Below, in pieces: positions 1-4,795 of a stretch of DNA of 5,985 nucleotides; positions within the stretch are counted from its first letter, which is position 1, and each line of letters begins with the position of its first letter. The position numbers and the translations under genes were made by a program. The notes below the pieces were generated by a model that worked only from the letters and a program-made list of their open reading frames with translations, made no database searches and was not told where the DNA came from. This DNA is from Cytophagales bacterium (GTDB lineage Bacteria > Bacteroidota > Bacteroidia > Cytophagales > Cyclobacteriaceae), in NCBI GenBank assembly GCA_027317105.1, contig DAHVFH010000103.1, positions 1-5,985 of the forward strand, read 5' to 3'.

Positions 1-115
1 GCGGTGGACTAAAACGGGCGCGCAAAACATGCTCCAGTTGCGGGTTACTAAAATGAACAAACAATGGGGAGAAGTCGTCAATCTTGTTCAGACTGAATTT
101 AAAATCGCGGCATGA
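1..115 (+). CDS. Transposase, C-terminal end only (partial at window edge)
   Basis: An open frame runs from the left edge (first full codon at base 2) to a TGA at 113-115 and encodes 37 residues. It begins R-W-T-K-T-G-A-Q-N-M-L-Q-L-R and ends with a short polar tail. The R-W-x-K-x-G-A-Q-x-x-L-x-L-R pattern, followed shortly by an N...W segment, resembles the extreme C-terminus of ISKra4-like and UPF0236-like DDE transposases. That attribution is from memory of the family and was not searched. The catalytic part lies outside the window, so activity cannot be judged. The gene points right, opposite to its neighbours, and a probable element terminus follows 12 bp after the stop. It could instead be a fragment of a dead copy. 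Confidence 0.6.
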   Translation, partial: RWTKTGAQNMLQLRVTKMNKQWGEVVNLVQTEFKIAA

Positions 116-126
116 CTACAATGTAA

Positions 127-140
127 TTTTGAAATACACC
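127..140 (+). repeat. Probable right end of the insertion sequence (14-bp inverted repeat, copy 1)
   Basis: TTTTGAAATACACC lies 12-25 bp after the transposase stop, where an insertion sequence normally places its right terminal repeat. Read inward from the outer end it is GGTGTATTTCAAAA, and exactly that string occurs at 298-311. The left end of the element is outside the window, so the assignment as a terminus is inference. Confidence 0.45.
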
Positions 141-297
141 CCTCCAATAAGATCTCTCCTTAAGGAAACAGACTAATTTTCCGTATAAAATACCTCAATT
201 TAGCTAATTTCGATGAACAAAGTTATCCAGCCTTCCGGAATCAGAGTGTTTTTACGACTTTTAGTTATTTAATTTTCCGGATTCACTGCTTCAGACC

Positions 298-311
298 GGT
301 GTATTTCAAAA
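298..311 (-). repeat. Second, inverted copy of the 14-bp repeat
   Basis: GGTGTATTTCAAAA is the exact reverse complement of 127-140, with 157 bp between the arms. Its first half also forms a small local hairpin, GTGTATT (299-305) with AATACAC (316-322). Two readings are possible. It may be the left end of a second, now deleted, element of the same type. Alternatively, 127-311 is a 185-bp MITE-like unit with 14-bp terminal repeats. No coding sequence of note lies between the arms; the only ATG frame there has 19 codons. The stretch from 312 to 400 holds only the possible terminator at 382-419. Confidence 0.45.
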
Positions 312-381
312 ATAGAATACACTTGGCTGATCGCAATAAAAAAGGCATTCAGTCCAAATACTTGTTTACAGATAGTCATGA

Positions 382-419
382 GAGGCCCTTTATTTTGTAG
401 CTAAAGCCTCAATTTTTTT
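382..419 (+). terminator. Possible plus-strand terminator facing the methyltransferase gene
   Basis: GAGGC...TTTA (382-392, with a two-base CC bulge) can pair with TAAAGCCTC (402-410) and is followed by AA and a run of T. It would stop rightward transcription, such as read-through from the transposase, and it overlaps the last codons of the convergent methyltransferase gene. The bulge and modest stem make it only a candidate. The minus strand has no T run after this hairpin. Confidence 0.3.
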
Positions 420-1465
420 TCGGCCAATTCTGTACCCCGGATACGCGCTGATATTTTCGCAAAAGCAATCTCCCTTGCGGTTGAGACGTCATCGGCAAAT
501 GGAGAGAATCCGCAATCATCGGTAGTGCCCAGCTGCGCTATGGGTAAGTACTCCGATGCCTCAACGATCAAGTCACATATTTCTTGGGGCGTTTCAATCC
601 TGGGATTGAGGACGTTTGTGACTCCTAAAAATATTTTCTGGTTGGGCCTTGAAGAATCTTTGATGGCCTTTAGCGTGGAGGTCTTGTCTTTTTCTGCAGC
701 ATACTCCAAATAGAAATTTCCAGCGTGCAATTCAAAAAGCAATGGAAGCAATTCGCTGTAACTTATATCCGCACTGTGGGTGGAGTCGTGGTCACCGCCC
801 GGACAGGTATGGATGCCAATTTTTTTTCTTTCCGATTCTGTAAACCTATCGAGAACTTGATTGTTCAAGTCGATAAACATTTTCAGTAATCCTTTTGATG
901 GATCAAGTTTGATGGCCAACCGTGCTTCAGTAAAATCAATTTGCACATTATAGGCACCTGCGTCCAAACACTTCTTAATGTCGGCAACGGCTTCGTTGAC
1001 CAAGTCACTTGTAAATTGTTCCCTTGTATATCCTGAAATCCCTTCCGGAGGATAGAGCAAGCTGATTGCCGAGGAAGAAATCACAGCCTGCTTCAAAGGC
1101 AAGCGCGTAAAGGGTTTTGCTTTTTCAAAATAGTTGCTAGCGTATGTCTGATAGCGAAAGGGCCCACCTGTCAGTTTCGGTAGCTGACGGGAATGGCCGT
1201 CTGCAAAAGGAATTACAACACCATCGGGGGCAAGCTTTTTTAAGCCGTGGATGGGATAGGTAGCAAAACTTGGTTTTGATTGTTCGCCATCGGTTATGAC
1301 CGGAGAGCCAGTTTGTTCAAATAATCCGATTGTTTCGCGGATAGCCTTGTCGGAGAGTTTAACAAAGTCGCTTTCGTTGATTTCGCCTTTTGCTAATGCG
1401 CTCATGGCTTCAATAAGATATGCTGGCCGCGGGATGCTGCCAATCGGTTCGGTTGAGATTTTCAT
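401..1465 (-). CDS. Stand-alone MetE C-terminal-domain (cobalamin-independent methionine synthase-like) methyltransferase
   Basis: The 354-residue protein covers only the catalytic TIM barrel of MetE; the N-terminal half of classical MetE (about 750 residues) is absent. It opens with the family-like motif T-E-P-I-G-S-I-P-R-P. The zinc site looks intact: His219 and Cys221 (in I-H-T-C-P-G-G-D), Glu254 (Y-L-E-Y) and Cys318 (T-D-D-C-G-F-S-P) match the His, Cys, Glu, Cys ligands of MetE. Asp177 in V-Q-I-D-F corresponds to the conserved barrel aspartate. Proteins of this size include core-MetE methionine synthases, which take methyl groups from donors other than folate, and epoxyalkane:coenzyme M transferase relatives. 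The methyl donor and acceptor therefore cannot be named. The enzyme is cytosolic, with no signal peptide. The ATG start at 1465 places the conserved motif at the N-terminus. No Shine-Dalgarno or recognisable riboswitch was seen in the 146 bp upstream. Confidence 0.85.
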   Translation of the reverse strand: MKISTEPIGSIPRPAYLIEAMSALAKGEINESDFVKLSDKAIRETIGLFEQTGSPVITDGEQSKPSFATYPIHGLKKLAPDGVVIPFADGHSRQLPKLTGGPFRYQTYASNYFEKAKPFTRLPLKQAVISSSAISLLYPPEGISGYTREQFTSDLVNEAVADIKKCLDAGAYNVQIDFTEARLAIKLDPSKGLLKMFIDLNNQVLDRFTESERKKIGIHTCPGGDHDSTHSADISYSELLPLLFELHAGNFYLEYAAEKDKTSTLKAIKDSSRPNQKIFLGVTNVLNPRIETPQEICDLIVEASEYLPIAQLGTTDDCGFSPFADDVSTAREIAFAKISARIRGTELAEKKLRL

Positions 1466-1611
1466 TTGTTTATCGGTAAAATAGTTTTTAAAATAGATGT
1501 AAATAGAAATTAGATTTTTGACCTGCGTTAAATAACAAGCCGTTCACATTGACCTTAGACAACGCAAAATTCAACAAGTGGTCAACAAAATAATCGCAGG
1601 AAGACTTTCGG

Positions 1612-2157
1612 TTACGCCTCTGGAGGGGGAGAGAAAATGGCGAAAGCTTGATTAAGGATATCCGCTTTTAGAAAATAGAAAGGTCTACTCAGCTCGGTAC
1701 CAATAAGGTCGGCAAATTCAAATTTGTTGATTGTGGGATTGAAATCCTTCATTAAATTGATGAGTGACTTTGTGTTTTGATTTTTCGTTGTCGAAGATTG
1801 ATCAAGAGACAGTTTGACCATATCGGAAAATACTTTGAACGCTTTCTTTTGCTCCACATTTTTTATACAGACAATGTAAAGTGTGTCGGTCGAATGTTTT
1901 TGTTTGACGAGTTTATAAAACTCGCCATGATATTCAAACTCGCCTTCTACTCTTTCGAAATTGTTGTGCTGAAGCGGGTAAGGAAGTGTTAACGGAATCT
2001 TGATTGTAAATGCCAGCTCTTTTTTGTACTGGTCATTTTCAATTTGTTGATTCAGCTTTGCCTCGGAGCGCTGCTGCATTGCAAGGTAAATTCCAAAATG
2101 CCCAATCGCATTGAAAAGGAAGAGAAAAATGAGCGCTATGGAAAATGTTTTTTTCAC
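1612..2157 (-). CDS. Conserved membrane-anchored protein of unknown function
   Basis: I recognise no named domain. The open frame extends back to a TTG at 2244 (210 residues), but the first 29 residues look non-coding and cover a tandem repeat. I prefer the GTG at 2157, which gives 181 residues beginning V-K-K and then a hydrophobic stretch (about residues 4-25, rich in F, L, I and A). That is a typical signal-anchor or uncleaved signal peptide. The rest is a soluble, presumably periplasmic domain with the segments I-P-L-T-L-P-Y-P, E-R-V-E-G-E-F-E-Y-H-G-E-F-Y-K-L-V-K-Q-K and D-T-L-Y-I-V-C-I-K. It ends in S-P-P-P-E-A. I recall this motif series and the proline-rich end from uncharacterised Bacteroidetes proteins, some encoded near TonB-dependent receptors; no such gene is in this window. 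No terminator is obvious between it and the methyltransferase gene 146 bp downstream. Confidence 0.75.
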   Translation of the reverse strand: MKKTFSIALIFLFLFNAIGHFGIYLAMQQRSEAKLNQQIENDQYKKELAFTIKIPLTLPYPLQHNNFERVEGEFEYHGEFYKLVKQKHSTDTLYIVCIKNVEQKKAFKVFSDMVKLSLDQSSTTKNQNTKSLINLMKDFNPTINKFEFADLIGTELSRPFYFLKADILNQAFAIFSPPPEA

Positions 2158-2225
2158 GATTATATCTGAGACCACATAAGTAACGCATTTCGTTGAAAAA
2201 TCAAAGTTATTTTGATGGGCTGTGG

Positions 2226-2265
2226 GGGACACGGCCCATGGCAAAGGGACACGACCTATGGCAAC
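2226..2265. repeat. Tandem pair of 20-bp repeats upstream of the membrane-protein gene
   Basis: GGGACACGGCCCATGGCAAA (2226-2245) is followed directly by GGGACACGACCTATGGCAAC (2246-2265), with 17 of 20 bases identical. The block is richer in GC than its surroundings and lies 69-108 bp upstream of the preferred GTG start. Tandem copies here could be a regulator binding site, or a duplication with no function. Confidence 0.7.
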
Positions 2266-2310
2266 GGAGATAGGGTAATGAAATTAAGGTTCTTAATTGT
2301 AATGAAAGGA

Positions 2311-2335
2311 TTTGCAGGTGAAGAACACCTGCAAA
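2311..2335. other. Perfect 10-bp stem-loop downstream of the sigma operon
   Basis: TTTGCAGGTG (2311-2320), loop AAGAA, and CACCTGCAAA (2326-2335) form a perfect hairpin. It lies 91 bp past the stop of the HMA-like gene and upstream of the membrane-protein gene, so it may end transcription of the sigma operon. On the minus strand it is followed only by TCCTTTCATT, a weak T-rich tail, so an RNA-processing stem or a protein-binding dyad is equally possible. No gene was seen in 2158-2425. Confidence 0.5.
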
Positions 2336-2425
2336 GGCGAGGAATCGCTTCATTTGACCATGCAACAAGGTCTTATTTAAATTGAGGCCGTTTAGCGCAT
2401 GATGGTTTACGGTTGGAGAGTTAGG

Positions 2426-2647
2426 CTAAACTAAAATTTGGCATTGAAATCCGTCCTCCTTTAAGGTTTTGATTACGAACTTAAATGAAATACCATCTCC
2501 TTCCACTCTTAAGATTTTATCACAGTCGTCCAGGTCAAAATTTATTTTTAAGGAGGGGAACGTTTTGTTTAAAATCAGTAGGAGCTCCCTGGTTTGTGTT
2601 TCGGTTTGCACATTTGTCTTGAAGACCTCCACTCGTGCGCTTAGCAT
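2426..2647 (-). CDS. Small HMA-fold-like protein without a metal-binding CxxC
   Basis: This 73-residue cytosolic protein starts M-L-S-A-R-V-E-V-F-K-T-N-V and carries I-N-F-D-L-D-D-C-D-K-I-L-R-V-E-G at residues 35-50. It ends after a second helix and a strand. The predicted strand-helix-strand-strand-helix-strand order and the size fit heavy-metal-associated (HMA) ferredoxin-like domains. The CxxC motif in the first loop is missing; the only cysteines are Cys42 and Cys69. Similar proteins with F-K-T-N near the start and D-L-D-D-C-D in the middle are common in Bacteroidetes as hypotheticals. The ATG overlaps the sigma gene's TAA by 7 bp (ATGCTAA), so it is probably translationally coupled to that gene and co-expressed with it. 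The function is unknown. A role in sensing or in modulating the sigma factor is inference from the linkage only. Confidence 0.75.
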   Translation of the reverse strand: MLSARVEVFKTNVQTETQTRELLLILNKTFPSLKINFDLDDCDKILRVEGDGISFKFVIKTLKEDGFQCQILV

Positions 2648-3867
2648 CTTTCAATTTTCTTTAGAATTATCTGTTTTTCTGAATCTGTCTTTGCTAATAA
2701 AAGCGCCTTTTGAAAATACGATTTAGCTTTTTCGTGGTCGGTCGCCTTGAAAAGTTCCCCAAGTAGTGTGAAATAGAAGTGATTATCCTTGAGATCCAGC
2801 TTTTCGGCTTCAGCGATCGCCACTTTGTTACCATTTGCTTTTGCCAGTGCATAGGTTCTGTTGAGGGCGGCCACCGGTGAATATTCAATCTGTAAAAGCT
2901 TATTATAGAGTTGTAAGATGTTCTCCCATTTTTCGGTTGTGTCTGTTTTATTTGTGTGCCAATAGGCGATGGCAGCCTCCAGATGAAATTTGGAAAGTTG
3001 CTTGCCATGCGATGCCCTGTTCAAATAATATTCTCCAATTTGAATGAGTTCTTTATTCCAAAGTGCTTCATCTTGTTCTTCGTACAGAATTAAGTCTCCA
3101 TGTTTATCAGCTCTTGCTTCAAATCGTGAGGAATGAAAACACATCAAGGCGAGTAGTGCATTTGCAGAAGGGGTGTTGGTTTGCTCGTTTTCTGTAAGCA
3201 TTGAATTTAACCGCATCGCCTCTAAGCAAAGCTCCTTTCTTACAGGCTCGTTTTTTGAAGTTGAATAATACCCTTCGCTGAACAACAAATATAAGGTAGT
3301 CAAAACTGTGTCAAGTCTTTTATCTATCTCTACCTGGGGTGGGAGTCCAATCTTTATTTGTGCAGACCTGAGCTTTTCCTTAGATCTTGCTAATCTCTTG
3401 TATATGCTTTCTCTATTTGTCAAAAAGGCGTCAGCGATTTCTTCGGATCCGAAACCGCAGAGAATATTTAATGATAAACAAATTTGATCCTGCACAGAGA
3501 TACAGGGGTTGCATATCACAAACATCATTTGCAATTGACTGTCGTTGATATTTTTGTCAGAAAGGTCGATTTCTATTTCTTGGGCAGATGTTTTGCCAAG
3601 GGCTAGTTCAAAGGAGACATTTTCATTAAAAATCCGCTGATGTTTCAGCAAATCGAGCATTTTGTTTTTTGATACGGTGTAAAGCCATGCGGTAGGGTTT
3701 TTAGGTATTCCCTTTTGCCCCCAGGTTTCGGAGGCAAGAAGAAAGGTGTGGCTGGCGATGTCCTCTGCTATTTCAATATGCTCAATACCCAACCGCTTCC
3801 AGAGCACCGAAATTATTTTTCGGTACTCTGTCCTAAACAGATGCGGCAAAAGTTCCTGCTGGTTCAT
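2641..3867 (-). CDS. ECF42-type RNA polymerase sigma factor with C-terminal extension (DUF6596-type)
   Basis: This 408-residue protein is about twice the length of an ordinary ECF sigma factor. Sigma region 2 spans about residues 5-78 (H-L-F-R-T-E-Y...A-E-D-I...P-T-A-W-L-Y-T-V-S-K-N-K), and it would bind the -10 element and core polymerase. Region 4 spans about 108-168, with a helix-turn-helix around E-E-I-A-D-A-F-L-T-N-R-E-S-I-Y-K-R-L. From about 180 onward comes the helical, TPR-like extension typical of the ECF42 group, with L-F-S-E-G-Y (195-200), L-W-N-K-E-L-I (269-275), A-A-I-A-Y-W-H (298-304) and S-P-V-A-A-L-N-R (330-337). In the family this extension is required for activity and takes the place of an anti-sigma factor. 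The DGPF gene 46 bp upstream is the family's expected partner. The ATG is placed by homology of the N-terminus; it directly follows a T8 run and a hairpin. Confidence 0.92.
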   Translation of the reverse strand: MNQQELLPHLFRTEYRKIISVLWKRLGIEHIEIAEDIASHTFLLASETWGQKGIPKNPTAWLYTVSKNKMLDLLKHQRIFNENVSFELALGKTSAQEIEIDLSDKNINDSQLQMMFVICNPCISVQDQICLSLNILCGFGSEEIADAFLTNRESIYKRLARSKEKLRSAQIKIGLPPQVEIDKRLDTVLTTLYLLFSEGYYSTSKNEPVRKELCLEAMRLNSMLTENEQTNTPSANALLALMCFHSSRFEARADKHGDLILYEEQDEALWNKELIQIGEYYLNRASHGKQLSKFHLEAAIAYWHTNKTDTTEKWENILQLYNKLLQIEYSPVAALNRTYALAKANGNKVAIAEAEKLDLKDNHFYFTLLGELFKATDHEKAKSYFQKALLLAKTDSEKQIILKKIERC

Positions 3868-3903
3868 AAAAAAAACGTCCCTGTAAATCTACAAAGACGT
3901 TTT
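3868..3903 (-). terminator. Terminator-like hairpin between the DGPF and sigma genes (possible attenuator)
   Basis: On the minus strand AAAACGTC (3903-3896) pairs with GACGTTTT (3879-3872). Inside it, TGTA (3893-3890) pairs with TACA (3885-3882) around a 4-base loop, with a symmetric 2x2 mismatch between the two stems. The T run continues for eight bases straight into the sigma ATG at 3867. This is the layout of an intrinsic terminator, so it may reduce sigma expression relative to the DGPF gene. The only SD-like bases (AGGGAC) lie inside the 3' arm and would be hidden when it folds. On the plus strand the hairpin is followed by AGTTTTTT. Confidence 0.6.
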
Positions 3904-3913
3904 AGTTTTTTAA

Positions 3914-4270
3914 TCAGGTGTTGTCGTCCGCTCCTACTACGGTGCGGACTTCGACATTGCCTCCAATTTGAAGAACGGGACACCCTTTGGCAAGTTCTGC
4001 CGCTTCATCAATGGAGTTGGCCTTTACAATGATGTAGCCGCCTATCGCTTCCTTCATCTCAACATATGGCCCATTGATAATTGCTTTAGAGGGCTTAACC
4101 ACTCTGCCTTCGGAAGCGAGCCGGTTGCCAGAACTCACCAATTTGTTTTGCGCGCCAAGACTTCCCATCCAGTCCTGCCAAGGTTTCATCATATTTTGTA
4201 ACTGTTCGGGCGATGGCTGAACTTCCCTCGTAACGAAGTCCCTTCTGAATACCAATAAAAACTCTTTCAT
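3914..4270 (-). CDS. YCII-related / DGPF-domain protein, partner of the ECF42 sigma factor
   Basis: This 118-residue cytosolic protein is of typical length for the DGPF branch of the YCII-like ferredoxin-fold family. The strand M-K-E-F-L-L-V-F-R leads in, and W-x-x-W-M-G-S-L lies at residues 31-38. The signature appears as N-G-P-Y (66-69) followed by V-E-M-K-E-A-I-G-G-Y, a variant of D-G-P-F-x-E-x-K-E-x-x-G-G-F. G-C-P (96-98) and V-E-V-R-T-V close the domain. DGPF proteins are characteristically encoded beside ECF42 sigma factors and are commonly in their regulon; their biochemical activity is not established. It is the first gene of the putative three-gene operon. The ATG at 4270 has an A-rich leader and no Shine-Dalgarno sequence. 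Confidence 0.9.
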   Translation of the reverse strand: MKEFLLVFRRDFVTREVQPSPEQLQNMMKPWQDWMGSLGAQNKLVSSGNRLASEGRVVKPSKAIINGPYVEMKEAIGGYIIVKANSIDEAAELAKGCPVLQIGGNVEVRTVVGADDNT

Positions 4271-4279
4271 TTTTGTTAG

Positions 4280-4307
4280 ATTTAAAATGTTAAATTTAAA
4301 ATGTTAA
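4280..4307. repeat. Perfect tandem 14-bp repeat in the DGPF leader
   Basis: ATTTAAAATGTTAA occurs twice head to tail (4280-4293 and 4294-4307), starting 9 bp upstream of the DGPF start codon. In the sense of the gene it reads TTAACATTTTAAAT twice and is followed by CTAACAAAA, a possible third, degenerate start of the unit. It could act as a binding site or as an unstructured A/T-rich translation enhancer, or it may be slippage in AT-rich DNA. Confidence 0.75.
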
Positions 4308-4337
4308 CTTAATAACGATTGGGTTTTCATAACTGGA

Positions 4338-4366
4338 CAAAGCTCCATTAAATTGATTTTGATCAA
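4338..4366 (-). promoter_or_regulatory. Possible Bacteroidetes-type promoter for the DGPF-sigma operon
   Basis: On the minus strand TTG (4366-4364) and GAGCTTTG (4345-4338) are separated by 18 bp. This resembles the Bacteroidetes -33 TTG and -7 TAnnTTTG elements, with one mismatch in the -7 box and slightly short spacing. It would start a leader of about 60 bases that contains the tandem repeat. The match is weak and untested. Confidence 0.3.
4353..4366. promoter_or_regulatory. FNR/CRP-type dyad upstream of the DGPF-sigma operon
   Basis: TTGAT-TTTG-ATCAA matches the FNR consensus TTGATnnnnATCAA exactly. It also overlaps a 12-bp palindrome, TTTTGATCAAAA (4357-4368). It lies about 83 bp upstream of the DGPF start and covers the -33 side of the possible promoter. 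The site fits a CRP/FNR-superfamily regulator, but in AT-rich DNA a chance match is possible. Confidence 0.4.
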
Positions 4367-4657
4367 AAGAGGATTAAGATAAATTGTGCGGAATTATTTG
4401 CAGAATGGGTTTGAGCACTAGCACAACATGAATACGAACTATTGATCGTGGTATTTAGGTCGCCCTCTTAGTATTTCCTTTCCTTGTTCGCAAATATCCG
4501 TTTTAAAAGATTCTTTTAGGCGACCTGGATTGTCATATATGTAAACAGTATTTTCTTCTCCCAATTTTGCTTAGGTTCAACTGGATCCTCCCTTTGGTTG
4601 CTTGAAAGTTAAAAACAGAGGGAAGACGTAATTCTTTTTGCCAAGTTATTTAATAAT

Positions 4658-4774
4658 ATGTATCAAAAGGAAGAATTAACGCCAGATGCATGTCAATGCT
4701 TTTGTAAATGTGAATGCAGCAAAACTCCTGTAAAGTCTAAACATCCAGATTTCTGGTTTCATTTGGAATCTTGA
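4658..4774 (+). CDS. Possible cysteine-rich microprotein (38 residues)
   Basis: An ATG at 4658 opens 38 codons to a TGA at 4772-4774, on the strand opposite to the flanking genes. Residues 12-20 alternate C-x-C-x-C-x-C-x-C (C-Q-C-F-C-K-C-E-C), followed by a basic stretch (S-K-T-P-V-K-S-K-H) and an aromatic tail (F-W-F-H). Five cysteines in 38 residues could bind a metal in the manner of a small metallothionein or zinc ribbon half. I recognise no family. There is no close Shine-Dalgarno; GAGGGAAG is more than 30 bases upstream. The alternation also reflects a loose TGYnnn hexamer periodicity in the DNA, so this may be chance. The remainder of 4367-4795 holds no gene I can support. Confidence 0.3.
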   Translation: MYQKEELTPDACQCFCKCECSKTPVKSKHPDFWFHLES

Positions 4775-4795
4775 TCACTTCTTAATCCAATAATT

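Noticed and set aside
213..272. 19-codon plus-strand ATG frame between the inverted repeats
   Set aside because: It is too short, has no ribosome-binding context, and its composition gives no reason to think it is coding.
525..713. Plus-strand 62-codon frame inside the methyltransferase gene
   Set aside because: It lies wholly antisense to a gene with clear motifs, has no family features, and is explained by codon bias of the real strand.
1296..1484. Plus-strand 62-codon frame over the start of the methyltransferase gene
   Set aside because: It is antisense to the conserved N-terminus of the methyltransferase and has no recognisable motif.
1518..1585. TTGACC at 1518-1523 and 1549-1554, with GGTCAA at 1580-1585, upstream of the methyltransferase gene
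   Set aside because: Hexamers this short recur by chance; spacing and orientation are irregular and no promoter element aligns with them.
1777..1992. Plus-strand 71-codon frame inside the membrane-protein gene
   Set aside because: It is antisense to the conserved central part of that protein; the arginine- and phenylalanine-rich composition is typical of a shadow frame.
2390..2431. 7-bp inverted repeat GTTTAGC / GCTAAAC at the end of the HMA-like gene
   Set aside because: The arms are short, the loop is 28 bases and there is no T tract, so it is not convincing as a terminator.
2469..2726. Plus-strand 85-codon frame across the HMA-like gene and the sigma 3' end
   Set aside because: It overlaps two supported genes antisense and is low-complexity in Ser, Leu and Phe.
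2694..3008. Minus-strand 104-codon frame within the sigma gene
   Set aside because: It is an out-of-frame reading of the sigma C-terminal extension, which is well conserved in its own frame.
3715..4201. Two plus-strand frames over the sigma start and the DGPF gene
   Set aside because: Both are antisense to strongly recognised proteins and neither has a domain.
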